NCBI GenBank assembly: GCA_964247085.1
Contig: CAXTSX010000015.1
Coordinates: 10,931-74,930, forward strand
Direction of reading: 5' to 3'
Length of the DNA: 64,000 nucleotides
DNA from: JAAFHZ01 sp964247085
GTDB lineage: Bacteria; Cyanobacteriota; Cyanobacteriia; Cyanobacteriales; Chamaesiphonaceae
In this document: piece by piece, positions 25,768-35,340 of the stretch
Numbering within the stretch: position 1 is the first letter of the stretch
Layout of the letters: each line of letters starts with the position of its first letter
The notes under the pieces: model-generated
Databases searched by the model: none
What the model was told of the DNA's origin: nothing
Seen by the model: the letters and a program-made list of their open reading frames with translations, nothing else
Translations under genes and position numbers: made by a program

Positions 25768-26925
25768 TCAACTATTTTGTGCTTCTCCAAGAGCTTCTGC
25801 ATAAAGCTTTGTATGCAAGTCCAAAATATTATTGATATCGTAATTGAAAATGCGCGCTCTACCTCTTTTAGCCATTTCTTGTGCTTCTTGAGGATAATCT
25901 AAAATCCAATTCATCGCATTTGATAAAGCAGTAACATCACTGACATTTACGAGTAGACCGCTGTTATCTGCTAACAAATCACTAATTCCTCGAATGGCTG
26001 TGCCAATAACTGGGGTTTCCAAGCACAACGCTTCCATAATACTTCTTGGCAAACCCTCCCGCTTAGAAGTAAGTAGAACTGCTGTTGATGAACAAATCAG
26101 AGTGGGAATATCGCCACGAAATCCTAAGAAGTGTATTTGATCTTTCACTCCTAATTCATCAATCAGTCGCTTAATTTCAGCGAGAAATTCTGGTGACCCT
26201 TCTCCGGCTAAAGCCAGGTGAACATTGGGTCGTTGCAGCTTAGCTAACGCCTGAACCATATCTTGATGGCGTTTGTTGGGCGTGAATTCTGCGATGGCCA
26301 ACAAGAGGGAATCACCTGGTAATAGACCCAGTTCTTGACGCACCCGATCGATATCAGCCGCAGCCACTTGCTGTCGATCGTAATCACTTGTATTCACCCC
26401 AATGCCCGGCATATAACGAATGCGTTCTGTTGGCAGCAGATGATACCGATGGGCAGCTTCTTTATCTTCATGGTTAATAACAACCAAGTAATCTGTCCAA
26501 GATCCAGCCAGTTTTTCTATTGCTATGAAAACTTGATTAGTAACAGGATTTCCACCAATATGGAAATGAAAGCCATGAGCAGTATAAATTACCTTTACTT
26601 TATTGTTTTTCCTCAAGCCATTTAAAGCGTAGCGAGTTACTAAGGCTGCTACTGGAGTATGAACATGTATAATGTCGTACTGCCCCTGTTCTACAATCTG
26701 ACGGATGGTATCTGGAGCCCGCAAAAAATTTCGAGGATCTAGAGGATTTCGAGATAGCTCCACATCCCAGACGTGATCAAATGCTGCTACACACGTAGCA
26801 TCGTCTAGAATGCCGCAAGCCATGCCATCTACTAGCCAACCTTGAGCCCGAAAATGTTGAACAAAAGGAAGAAGAAAACTTCGCAGTGTCACCGGTATAG
26901 TGGTAACCATCAAGATTTTTTTCAT
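25768..26925 (-). CDS. GT4-family glycosyltransferase, paralogue B
   Basis: 385 aa from the ATG at 26925, which leaves 4 bp to the upstream epimerase stop; an ATG at 26940 would overlap. It is closely related to the transferase at 23592-24734 throughout. Shared blocks include DVELSRNPL, IIHVHTPVAALVTRYALNGL, IYTAHGFHFHIGGNPVT, RIRYMPGIGV and SKREGLPRSIMEALCLETPVI. Where the copies differ most is in the middle loops and C-terminus, so they probably add different sugars or act on different acceptors. Function beyond GT4 is inference. Confidence 0.9.
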   Translation of the reverse strand: MKKILMVTTIPVTLRSFLLPFVQHFRAQGWLVDGMACGILDDATCVAAFDHVWDVELSRNPLDPRNFLRAPDTIRQIVEQGQYDIIHVHTPVAALVTRYALNGLRKNNKVKVIYTAHGFHFHIGGNPVTNQVFIAIEKLAGSWTDYLVVINHEDKEAAHRYHLLPTERIRYMPGIGVNTSDYDRQQVAAADIDRVRQELGLLPGDSLLLAIAEFTPNKRHQDMVQALAKLQRPNVHLALAGEGSPEFLAEIKRLIDELGVKDQIHFLGFRGDIPTLICSSTAVLLTSKREGLPRSIMEALCLETPVIGTAIRGISDLLADNSGLLVNVSDVTALSNAMNWILDYPQEAQEMAKRGRARIFNYDINNILDLHTKLYAEALGEAQNS

Positions 26926-26929
26926 TGGT

Positions 26930-27904
26930 TTACCTGACATGTTGTGGGTAGGCTGTTTGCAATAACTCTGCTAAACCATCCCGCATACTGACAGTTGGTG
27001 ACCAACCTAAAGATTGCATAGCCGATATATCAGCTAAGCTGTGCCGAATGTCTCCAGATCGAAAAGGCTGATGAGTTGCTGTGATATTAGTACCATTTAA
27101 ATCATTCAGGAGCGTAATGATTTCTAACAACGAAGTGGCAACTCCACGACCGACATTAAATGTTTTACCAGAAGCCTCTGGATGTTCCATTGCTAATAGA
27201 TTTGCCTGAACAACATCTGAAACATGGATAAAATCACGAGTTTGGGAACCATCGCCATAGATAGTTGGAGCGATTTTTTGATGGAGTCGATCGGCAAAAA
27301 TTGAAATTACGCCAGAGTAAGGATTAGAAGGATCTTGGCGGGAACCAAATACATTGAAATATCGCAAACAAACAAATTCCACACCAAAGGTGTTGGCATA
27401 GCAGTGTCCCATCAGTTCAGAAGCTAACTTATCGATCCCATAGGGGGTAATTGGCTTAGTCGGCATTGCTTCTTGTTTCGGCAAAGTTGGTTCGTCACCA
27501 TAGACAGCCGCACTGCCCGCAAATAATACTCGTCTAACTCCGGCCTGGCGAGCTGCCTCTAGTATATTTAAGGTTCCACCATAGTTTACTTTGCCAGTGC
27601 CGATCGGATCATCCACAGATTTTGGCACACTAGCAACAGCGGCCTCATGAAGAATATAGTGACAGCCTATAACAGCTGCTGCCACAGTTTTAAAATCAGC
27701 AACATCACCCACCAATACTTCGACATCTTCCGCAAGAATAGTATTAATATTATCTAGTTTGCCAGTAGAAAGATTATCTAAGATCCGAACCCTATAGCCC
27801 TGCTTAACGAGGGCTTCTACCAAATGAGAACCAATAAAGCCACATCCTCCGGTGACTAGCACTGTTTTCCGTCTACTTGTTTGATTCATACTTTGATACG
27901 CCAT
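26930..27904 (-). CDS. UDP-sugar C4-epimerase/dehydratase (WbpP/GalE-like)
   Basis: A 324-aa extended SDR with LVTGGCGFIGSHLVEALV at the cofactor site, DNLSTGKLDNI and the Y-x3-K of PYGIDKLASE. The region CLRYFNVFGSRQDPSNPYSGVISIFADRL is highly characteristic of UDP-GlcNAc/UDP-Glc 4-epimerases of the WbpP group and related UDP-glucuronate enzymes. It provides a nucleotide sugar for the glycan. It is downstream of a Wzy-like gene and 4 bp from a GT4 gene, so it is in one leftward operon with both. Confidence 0.9.
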   Translation of the reverse strand: MAYQSMNQTSRRKTVLVTGGCGFIGSHLVEALVKQGYRVRILDNLSTGKLDNINTILAEDVEVLVGDVADFKTVAAAVIGCHYILHEAAVASVPKSVDDPIGTGKVNYGGTLNILEAARQAGVRRVLFAGSAAVYGDEPTLPKQEAMPTKPITPYGIDKLASELMGHCYANTFGVEFVCLRYFNVFGSRQDPSNPYSGVISIFADRLHQKIAPTIYGDGSQTRDFIHVSDVVQANLLAMEHPEASGKTFNVGRGVATSLLEIITLLNDLNGTNITATHQPFRSGDIRHSLADISAMQSLGWSPTVSMRDGLAELLQTAYPQHVR

Positions 27905-27955
27905 AATAAAGAGAATTTATCAAAACCGACACGGTAGACTATCATAACTTTTATT

Positions 27956-29227
27956 TCAAATCAAGTTTTTCACCTTTTCAGGACTTGATTTCTCCATTTC
28001 GACGAATTCCACTTTTTTCATCGCAGCCATCAAAGCAACTACAGTTAATATATGCCTTTCTTCCAAAATATTATGGCTGAAGAATCCCCATATCAACATA
28101 AAAGCCATGAAAGGAAGTGCCACATCTTTAGCTTGACCTTTGGCTTTCCATGCTGCGGCCAAAGCCAGGGTAGGTAAGAAAAGACCGCCAAGAAAGCCAT
28201 TCTCTACCATGTACTTTAGGTAACCATTATGTGCTCCTTTACCACCTTGCTCTCCACCTGCCCCAATATCTGCTCCAGTACCGTATCCCACAAGCGGGCT
28301 AGCTATAAATTTATGCCGAGCTAGTTCTGCGAGTCCACCTCTACCGCTATCCTCACCGGCAGACCCTCCAAAAAAGGTTTCGAGTCTTTCTTGATTGTTA
28401 GAATGTAACTCAACACCACTTAAATTACTTAAACCTACAAGCGGTAAGAGAGCTAATGAGATTATACAACCGACTACAAAATTTTTAGTTAGTCTAATTT
28501 TCAACGAGCCTTGAAACAACAAAATAGCGAAAACTACTAGCCAAGCGATAATGGCTCCCCGTGAAAATGTGATAAACACCCCAAAACCAATAATCAATGT
28601 ATATATTAATCTAAAATTAGCAGGAATAACACCAATACTAAAAATCATACCTAAAATTAATGCACCTCCAGCCCTATTGGGATCTAAATAAATTCCAGCA
28701 GGTCTTCCAGAAAGATTTGCAATGTCTAGTAAAGCTGGATCGACAGGTTGAGTAAATATTTCGGGATTAACAAGTTCATACAAATTATTACCCATTGCAT
28801 ATATAACAGCGACAAATATTGCTCGTCTAACCCATGTTTGCACTTGCTGATGTTTTGCAAATAATACTGCTTCTGTCAACATTACAGTAATTGATATTAA
28901 TCTGAGAGGTAACTCTGACGTTATTCCATCTTTTGACATCCATGCATCTGATGAAGCAAGAATTACAGATACTGAAATATAAAATACGCACCACGCAAGT
29001 AGTGTTGAAGGCAAAAATTTCCAATAGCCTAAAATAACTAGAACAGCCGCAGCTAAAGCAAAAGAAACAATAAAAGGGGTAGCCGTTGGTTTAGCATAAA
29101 TAGTTAGCCATACGTCATAACCAGTAAAATAATAAGCAACAGATATAACTGCTAAGATTAGCTGCAAGATAAAAATCGTTCGATTTTCTTTTTTTTTAAT
29201 ATGAATTATTTTTTGAAAGGTACTCAT
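27956..29227 (-). CDS. O-antigen polymerase/ligase-like membrane protein (Wzy/WaaL)
   Basis: A 423-aa protein with about ten to twelve membrane spans. Between later spans it has a large hydrophilic loop with the sequence VGYGTGADIGAGGEQGGKGAHNGYLKYMVENG. The H-N-x-Y/L motif in that loop is typical of the Wzy_C/WaaL family. It would polymerise repeat units or ligate the chain on the periplasmic side. Base composition here is AT-richer than in the flanking housekeeping genes. It is in the leftward group between a GT4 gene and an epimerase. Polymerase and ligase cannot be told apart by sequence. Confidence 0.8.
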   Translation of the reverse strand: MSTFQKIIHIKKKENRTIFILQLILAVISVAYYFTGYDVWLTIYAKPTATPFIVSFALAAAVLVILGYWKFLPSTLLAWCVFYISVSVILASSDAWMSKDGITSELPLRLISITVMLTEAVLFAKHQQVQTWVRRAIFVAVIYAMGNNLYELVNPEIFTQPVDPALLDIANLSGRPAGIYLDPNRAGGALILGMIFSIGVIPANFRLIYTLIIGFGVFITFSRGAIIAWLVVFAILLFQGSLKIRLTKNFVVGCIISLALLPLVGLSNLSGVELHSNNQERLETFFGGSAGEDSGRGGLAELARHKFIASPLVGYGTGADIGAGGEQGGKGAHNGYLKYMVENGFLGGLFLPTLALAAAWKAKGQAKDVALPFMAFMLIWGFFSHNILEERHILTVVALMAAMKKVEFVEMEKSSPEKVKNLI

Positions 29228-29259
29228 GATTTAATAATAATTATCTTGAACTATTTTAT

Positions 29260-30369
29260 CTAATTTTTACTTCGACGATCAATAACTTGTTCGATAGCCT
29301 CTTCCCAAAGTTTTACGACTTTTGCTATTCCAAATTTCTCTAGTATCTTTGGAGCTAATTGAGATAGCTGTTCACGCTTTTTAGGGTCATCCATTAATTG
29401 TTTCAATCCAATAGCTAAAGCATCTACATCTTCTGTTGCAACTAATATACCGTTAACACCGTTCTCAATTATTTCTCGCGGTCCACTTAAACAATCAGTA
29501 GATATGACGGGTAAACCACAAGCCATCGCTTCACACAAGGCCATCGGAAATCCTTCAAACCTAGATGACATGACAAAAATATCGGCTTGGCGTAATCTAT
29601 CATTGACGTTTTGGACTTGCCCAGGCATATGAACTATTTCGGTCAAGTGTAGTCTGGATCGCAATTCTTCCAGTTCTGGTCGGCTGGGTCCTTCGCCCAA
29701 AATAGTTAAGTTCCAATCAGGGTATTGCTCATGAATTTGATGAAAAGCTTTCATCAAAATATCGAAGCCTTTCTGAGGAGCTAATCTACCGATCGCAATC
29801 AAGGAAGGTTTTGATAACAATTTTTCTTTAGTAATCGTGGGGGATGGAGTTAATACCGGATTTGGCATCACAATCGTACGATACCCTCGATCCGGAGAAA
29901 AGAAAGGAACAGCATTCTGGGTTAATACTGTTACTAAGTCAGCATTTTTATAAGTCAACTTCATTAATAGCTGCCAAATTTTATTAGCTGTTGAAGAACC
30001 GGGGTACATATGTTCACTAACAATGACAGGAATATTAGAATTCCGACAAGCCAGAATAGTAAGAACGTTCCCCGTATCCATGAAACTAATTACAACATCT
30101 GCCTGACTTTCAATAATTTTCGCTTTTAATACTTTAATACGCTGCCAGGAGTTAGTAATGGCTGCAATTATATTAGCAGATATTCCAGAAACACCTAGCT
30201 GGTTAATTTTAATTCTTGAATCTAACGGATAGAAAGGTGGTTCAGTTTGAGAAACTAAAGTTAAAAGTGTGACATCCCAATTATGAGATGCCCAATAGTT
30301 GGCAATAATGGACATTACTCGCTCTGCACCACCGGAACCCATCGAATGAATCACTAATGTAACTTTCAT
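29260..30369 (-). CDS. GT4-family glycosyltransferase
   Basis: 369 aa from the ATG at 30369, where the conserved start MKVTLVIHSMGSGGAERVMSIIANYW begins; an ATG at 30420 adds 17 unlike residues. The GSGGAERV motif is typical of GT4 enzymes acting on polyprenyl-linked glycans (WaaG/PglA-like). SRFEGFPMALCEAMACGLPVI carries the E-x7-E, and GPSRPELEELRSRLHL and MPGQVQNVNDRL fit the family. It is upstream of the Wzy-like gene on the same strand. Confidence 0.9.
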   Translation of the reverse strand: MKVTLVIHSMGSGGAERVMSIIANYWASHNWDVTLLTLVSQTEPPFYPLDSRIKINQLGVSGISANIIAAITNSWQRIKVLKAKIIESQADVVISFMDTGNVLTILACRNSNIPVIVSEHMYPGSSTANKIWQLLMKLTYKNADLVTVLTQNAVPFFSPDRGYRTIVMPNPVLTPSPTITKEKLLSKPSLIAIGRLAPQKGFDILMKAFHQIHEQYPDWNLTILGEGPSRPELEELRSRLHLTEIVHMPGQVQNVNDRLRQADIFVMSSRFEGFPMALCEAMACGLPVISTDCLSGPREIIENGVNGILVATEDVDALAIGLKQLMDDPKKREQLSQLAPKILEKFGIAKVVKLWEEAIEQVIDRRSKN

Positions 30370-30480
30370 AAACCACCTAAAATGACAATCAATTACTTCT
30401 ATCAAACCCAGATTGTACAAGTTTCCTGAAGTTTAGTTTACACCTAATAGTAACATCAGAAACTCATAGTTATTATTTGT

Positions 30481-31854
30481 CTAAATCTTTAATTCTTGAT
30501 CAATGGATTTATTTAATAATTTATTAGCAAAAAACCATAAAAACAAAAAGCTAAAGCAATAAACTATACTCGTAGACAATGCAATCCCAGCAATCCCCAT
30601 CCACTGCATTAGCAAATAGTTCATTCCAATATTAATGGCTAAATTAAAGGCAGAACCCCACATCATCAAATGATTACTGCGCATTGCTGCTATTAAACGA
30701 ACTACCAAACTACATCCTAGATAGAAGGGAATCTGTAGAGCAAAGCAAGACTGTATCTGAGATACTAGTTTAGTATCACTAGCTTGAAAAGAACCTCTTT
30801 CTAAAAGAATTCTAACTAATGGCTCCGAAAAAATAATAATTATTGCCGTGAGAGGGATACTAACTGCAAAAATTATTTTTAAATAGTATTTCAAAGTCTG
30901 GCGGGCACTAATCCAATCCTCTTGAGCAAGTAGCTTAGAAAAATAAGGAATTACAGCCGTACCTAATGCTGTACTAATAATTAAAATTGGCAAAGAAATT
31001 ATGCGGTTACTATAGTTTAGTGCTGACACGCTTCCAGTTGGTAACATGGCAGCCATCGACTGGTCTACGATTGAAGTACTGCACATTAGCAATGCACCCG
31101 CCATCATCGGTGCATACTGACTAATAACTTCTTTTTGATTAGCGTCAAAACCATGCCATTTTGGCCATCTTAATATACCTTGCCTGACTAAAGTTATACC
31201 TAGTAATGCAGATTCGATAGTGGCACCAACAACTAAACTAATCGCTAACACATCTATTCCTAATGACTGACTAAATAACAACAGTAAAATGGTAATAGCT
31301 GGTGTTATTATAGGCAGCAGGGCGACCAAAGCGAATCGTTCTCCAGCATTTAAAACAGCTCCCCAGATAACTCCTATACCGTTAACAATCACTAAAGGAG
31401 CCATGATCAAGAATAAGTGAAAAGTTAACTTCAACTTGTTACTGTCAAACCCAGCTGCTATTTGAGGTAAATAAATTGGGGAAGTTAGCAGCATAGCTGC
31501 AACGATTAATAACAATAAGCCACTAGTCCAAATCATTACTCCTGAAAAAAGACTCAAAGAAGCTTCTTTCCCTTGTTGTTCTCTTACCTTGATGTAAGTG
31601 GGAATAAATGCTGCTGCTAGCGCTCCAGAAATAACATTAATGACAAAAGAAGGAACAATATAAGCAACCAAGAAAGCATCTAAAGCATCTCCTGTCCCAA
31701 ATTGCCAAGCAACTACTAGCTCCTTGGCTACCGCCATTGCTTTGACAAAAGCAGTGCCAGCTGCCACTGTAGCAGCTGCTCCTAATATTTGGCGGTTCAC
31801 AGAACCTTTCGTTAGTCTACTCCAAAGATTAGGCATATTTATCTGGTTAACCAA
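30481..31854 (-). CDS. MurJ/MviN-type lipid flippase
   Basis: A 457-aa polytopic protein of the MOP superfamily with about 12 membrane spans. The first part (AAATVAAGTAFVKAMAVAKELVVAWQFGTGDALDAFLVAYIVPSFVINVISGALAAAFIPTYIKV, in pieces) is typical of MurJ. Lipid II flippases are about 510 aa or longer; this copy is a little short. Its position in a polysaccharide operon, with no Wzx nearby, suggests it flips the lipid-linked repeat unit of this glycan rather than lipid II. That role is inference. Confidence 0.85.
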   Translation of the reverse strand: MVNQINMPNLWSRLTKGSVNRQILGAAATVAAGTAFVKAMAVAKELVVAWQFGTGDALDAFLVAYIVPSFVINVISGALAAAFIPTYIKVREQQGKEASLSLFSGVMIWTSGLLLLIVAAMLLTSPIYLPQIAAGFDSNKLKLTFHLFLIMAPLVIVNGIGVIWGAVLNAGERFALVALLPIITPAITILLLLFSQSLGIDVLAISLVVGATIESALLGITLVRQGILRWPKWHGFDANQKEVISQYAPMMAGALLMCSTSIVDQSMAAMLPTGSVSALNYSNRIISLPILIISTALGTAVIPYFSKLLAQEDWISARQTLKYYLKIIFAVSIPLTAIIIIFSEPLVRILLERGSFQASDTKLVSQIQSCFALQIPFYLGCSLVVRLIAAMRSNHLMMWGSAFNLAINIGMNYLLMQWMGIAGIALSTSIVYCFSFLFLWFFANKLLNKSIDQELKI

Positions 31855-32059
31855 ATGACTCTGATTGAAGACGAGTTAGTTATTTTTAACATAATATTGA
31901 TCTCAGTATCAAAATAGTTTTTTGAATTTTTTTATGATTAACACTAAGACTTAGTACATGATGTGCGAGTAAAAGTCGGAAAGCCTCGATTTCTCGTAAC
32001 GAAATATCCTACGATTCAGATTTTGAATGGTTCAAGCTGATTGCAGGTAATCCAAGAAT

Positions 32060-32222
32060 AGTCTCCTATCAGCAATTCTCATTTTAAAACTCTTGTACTA
32101 TTCTTAGGCAGTCGTAGGCCACTTAATCGAATAGTCACCGACGACAGAACAGTGCTTTCAGCCATTCAGATCATCAAAAATCTGTGGATAATTTCCATAA
32201 TGAGAATTGCTAGTCTCCTATC
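32060..32222. mobile_element. MITE-like element with perfect 13-bp terminal repeats and 11-bp direct repeats
   Basis: AGCAATTCTCATT (32071-32083) and its exact reverse complement (32199-32211) bound a 141-bp non-coding element. The 11-bp sequence AGTCTCCTATC directly flanks it on both sides (32060-32070 and 32212-32222), as a target-site duplication would. Direct repeats of about 11 bp are known for some IS4-group elements, so it may be a non-autonomous relative; that link is inference. Confidence 0.8.
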
Positions 32223-32740
32223 GCTGATCTTAAGTGTTCAGAACATACTTGTGGTAAGATTACTCTAAATAAATTCACAGAATAGAAAAGTTTAGTCCAT
32301 GAAAGGTAATTGGATTTAATCGCCTCGTAATTTAGATGTAGTAATTTATTTTAGCATCGCCATACAGCTGTTTTCTCACTGATTTTTTTTTATGCTCTTT
32401 CTTTTTTTCAATGTGTGTAATATATTTTAGAGTACCCAGCTCGTATATATTTATCATCATGAACTAGAGAATATTTTTAAGTCCTCTGAATTGACAACCA
32501 TCGTCAACGCTGAACTGTGTTTTATGAGCTGAGATTGGAATCAGCTCTAATTTATAAGAATCATCTCGTTACACTCAGTAGCTGTAAATCAGGGTAGTAC
32601 ATTGATTCTATCAAAGAGTCAGCTTGAACTTTATCTTCATTGTCATGAGTTAACTCCGGCAGAATCTCAGATTTTGATGATGGTATGGAGAAGTGATATG
32701 TAGTTGATTATTTTCTTCAGGAGCATATAGCTAACATAAT

Positions 32741-32851
32741 ACTTAAGGTGGAACAGCTTGTCCTGCAAGGGTTTTAGCTTTCGCCTGACAGCGTAGGTCT
32801 TACGGCGATTTCCGTTAGGCAAGACCCAGATCAAAGTGTCCCGCTTTAAGT
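32741..32851. mobile_element. Second MITE-like inverted-repeat element
   Basis: The left end (ACTTAAGGTGGAACA, from 32741) and the right end (TGTCCCGCTTTAAGT, to 32851) are imperfect inverted repeats, with about 12 of 15 bases pairing. The right end continues to 32856, and that 23-bp stretch recurs exactly at 41881-41903 beside transposase remnants. No coding frame lies inside. It looks like an internally deleted derivative of that insertion sequence. Confidence 0.5.
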
Positions 32852-32974
32852 TGCTAGTTGCTACCCTAATTTTCTAGATAATGTAAAGGTTGACAAAATT
32901 TCCGGGCATAACTAAGGAAAGATCTGGAGAATGTTTTCAAAGTAATTTTAGTTTAAAAATATTTAGTAATACCA

Positions 32975-34081
32975 ATGACTAAAAAACGAATCACTTTTTT
33001 TCAAGATGCATTGCGTGGTGGTGGCGCTGAAAAAGCAGTTGTAAATATGCTGCAAGGGTTATCAGGAAAAGACTTTATCCTTGACTTAGTGCTAGCTAAG
33101 TTGGAGGGGCCGTACTTGGATATGATTCCGAAGGAAGTCAATATTATTGACTTGGGAACTAACCGAGCAATGAAATCTATTTTTCCTTTAGCCAGTTATT
33201 TACGAAAAAATCGACCATGGGCTTTAGTTGCTAATATGGGTCATGTCAACATAGCTACTGTTATTGCCAAAGAATTATCAGGAATATCAACTCGATTAGT
33301 TATAGTTGAGCAAAATAATATATCGGCTCATCCATTAAGTTTACCTAGAGCTAGGCTGATTAAGCCTTTTGCCAAAATATTATATCCACGGGCAACTGTC
33401 GTCGCCGGAGTATCGGCAGGAGTGGCTAGAGATATTGAGTATCAATATGGATTAGTTCCTGGCCATGCTCAAGTAATTAATAATCCGGTTGTAGATGAAG
33501 CATTGTTTATTAAGGCGCAAGCGACTCCAGATCATCCTTGGTTTCAGGATCGAGAGATTCCGGTGTTTTTGGCAGTAGGTAGATTAACCGAGCAAAAAGA
33601 CTTTCCAAATCTGTTGCAAGCTTTTGCTTTGCTTAGAGCTAAAAAAACAGCCCGCCTGATTATTTTAGGGGAAGGTGAAGATCGTGCCAAACTGGAGGCG
33701 GAAGTCGATAGATTGGGTCTCAAAACAGATGTGATTTTGCCTGGTTTTACAGCTAATCCCTATTCTTATATGAGTCATGCAGCAGCTTTAGTTTTATCTT
33801 CTCGGGAAGAGGGTTTGCCCACAGTGCTGATTGAGGCAATGGGCTGTGGTTGTCAAATTGTTTCGACGGACTGTCCTAGTGGTCCTGACGAAATTCTGGA
33901 GAATGGCAAATACGGTATTTTGGTACCAGTTTCCAACAGTCTGGCTTTATCGGAAGCGATGTTTAAAGTATTGGATAGTGATATTCCGAAGGAAGTTCTA
34001 ATAGAAAGAGCCCAATATTTTTCTACCGATAAGGTGGTAGCCAAATTTTTAGAACTTTTACATTCTTTGCAAATAGATTAA
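32975..34081 (+). CDS. GT4-family glycosyltransferase
   Basis: A 368-aa GT-B enzyme starting MTKKRITFFQDALRGGGAEKAVVNMLQGL, with the GGGAEK loop of the PglA/WaaG-like GT4 group. Later signatures are FLAVGRLTEQKDFPNLLQAFA and SREEGLPTVLIEAMGCGCQIVSTDCPSGPDEIL. It is the first gene of a two-gene rightward unit, 6 bp before the next glycosyltransferase. It shares the CPSGP(D/R)EI end with the transferase at 29260-30369. Sugar donor unknown. Confidence 0.9.
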   Translation: MTKKRITFFQDALRGGGAEKAVVNMLQGLSGKDFILDLVLAKLEGPYLDMIPKEVNIIDLGTNRAMKSIFPLASYLRKNRPWALVANMGHVNIATVIAKELSGISTRLVIVEQNNISAHPLSLPRARLIKPFAKILYPRATVVAGVSAGVARDIEYQYGLVPGHAQVINNPVVDEALFIKAQATPDHPWFQDREIPVFLAVGRLTEQKDFPNLLQAFALLRAKKTARLIILGEGEDRAKLEAEVDRLGLKTDVILPGFTANPYSYMSHAAALVLSSREEGLPTVLIEAMGCGCQIVSTDCPSGPDEILENGKYGILVPVSNSLALSEAMFKVLDSDIPKEVLIERAQYFSTDKVVAKFLELLHSLQID

Positions 34082-34087
34082 ATAATC

Positions 34088-35278
34088 ATGTCTAATTTAA
34101 ATGAGTCTAGCGCTGAAAAACAGTTAATCAAAGTTGTTTTTGTTGTTACTGGCTTGGCTACTGGGGGAGCAGAAATGATGCTCTATAAATTTTTGACTCG
34201 GATTGATCGAGATCGGTTTGCGCCGACGGTGATTTCTTTAATTAGTGGCGGAGTTTTTGTTGATCGATTTAAAGCTCTCGATATTCCTTTGTATCAGCTG
34301 GGAATGCAAGCCGGGAAGCCTAGTCTCTCAGCACTCCAGCAATTAACTAAACTGTTGAAACAAATCAAACCAGATTTAATTCAAGGTTGGATGTATCATG
34401 CCAATCTGGCAGCTCAGCTGGCCAATTTTCTAGCTGGTCGGAAAATACCAGTATTATGGAGTATACATCATTCGGTAGAGTCTTTACGAGCTGAAAAACT
34501 AGGTCTGGCTGCCACTATTAAACTGACCAGTTTGCTGTCTAGCAAGGTTGCCCGGGTGATTTTTTCAGCGGAAAGGGGTCAAGCCCAACACATCGGTTTG
34601 GGATATTGCACTCAAAATGCCTTGACTATTGGAGATAACTTTGATCTTTCCAAATATAAGCCAGCCGATCAATCGGTCATGAATTTGCGCAAGTCGTTGA
34701 GTTTGGCTGAAAATTCTATTTTGATTGGGTCGATCGCCCGTTATGCTCCGATGAAGGATCATGCTAACTTCCTAGAGGCAGCAGCTCAGATCATTCCTGA
34801 TCATCCCGATGTTCATTTTATTTTGGTCGGTCCTGGGGTAGACAATCAAAACCCCGCTTTGACCGAGCAAATTCAACGGCTGGGCATTGGCAAACAAACT
34901 CATCTTTTAGGAGAACGCCAAGATATTCCGGTGTTAATGACTTCCCTAGATATTTTCACTTCTAGCTCCGCCTATGGTGAATCTTTCCCTAATGTACTGG
35001 GGGAAGCCATGTCTTGCCAAGTTCCCTGCGTAGCTACCAATGTGGGAGATTCGGCGACCATTGTTGGTGAGACCGGTTTGGTGGTACCCATCAAAAACTC
35101 TGCTGCATTAGCAGCAGCCTGGCGTAAATTAATTATGCTCGATCGCCCAGCCCGGAAAGAATTAGGTAAAAAAGCTAGAGAAAGAATTCAGCAAAACTTT
35201 GATCTAGATGCTCCCAATTCTTTTGTCCGCAAGTATGAAGATGCTTACGAAAAAGCCCTGTTGCAGATCAGACCCTAG
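34088..35278 (+). CDS. GT4-family glycosyltransferase
   Basis: A 396-aa GT-B enzyme. The N-terminus VVFVVTGLATGGAEMMLYKFL has the GGAE loop, and IQGWMYHANLAAQLANFLAGRKIPVLWSIHHS is typical of EpsF/WcaL-like transferases. The donor site holds GSIARYAPMKDHANFLEAA and SAYGESFPNVLGEAMSCQVPCV. It lies 6 bp downstream of another GT4 gene and ends at a strong bidirectional terminator shared with galE. Donor and linkage are unknown. Confidence 0.9.
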   Translation: MSNLNESSAEKQLIKVVFVVTGLATGGAEMMLYKFLTRIDRDRFAPTVISLISGGVFVDRFKALDIPLYQLGMQAGKPSLSALQQLTKLLKQIKPDLIQGWMYHANLAAQLANFLAGRKIPVLWSIHHSVESLRAEKLGLAATIKLTSLLSSKVARVIFSAERGQAQHIGLGYCTQNALTIGDNFDLSKYKPADQSVMNLRKSLSLAENSILIGSIARYAPMKDHANFLEAAAQIIPDHPDVHFILVGPGVDNQNPALTEQIQRLGIGKQTHLLGERQDIPVLMTSLDIFTSSSAYGESFPNVLGEAMSCQVPCVATNVGDSATIVGETGLVVPIKNSAALAAAWRKLIMLDRPARKELGKKARERIQQNFDLDAPNSFVRKYEDAYEKALLQIRP

Positions 35279-35294
35279 TCCGCATTTAGAAGTG

Positions 35295-35329
35295 GGAACC
35301 AATTTTTATAATTTACAAAAATTGGTTCC
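35295..35329. terminator. Bidirectional terminator between glycosyltransferase and galE
   Basis: GGAACCAATTTTT (35295-35307) and AAAAATTGGTTCC (35317-35329) form a perfect 13-bp stem with a 9-base loop. The A/T tracts serve as U-runs in either direction. It separates the convergent genes ending at 35278 and 35341. Confidence 0.85.
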
Positions 35330-35340
35330 TAGCCTAAGGC

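Larger units (their letters stand above)
31855..32974. other. 1.1-kb AT-rich gene-free region between divergent glycan operons
   Basis: No convincing coding frame is present. It separates the leftward operon ending upstream at 31854 from the rightward genes starting at 32975, so promoters for both must lie here. It contains two inverted-repeat elements (32071-32211 and 32741-32851, listed separately) and a small hairpin GAGCTGA/TCAGCTC (32526-32547). It looks like a landing site for mobile elements. Confidence 0.7.

Noticed and set aside
31940..32060. Small coding frame before the MITE
   Set aside because: Stops occur in all frames at short intervals and no start or ribosome site fits; it appears to be non-coding.
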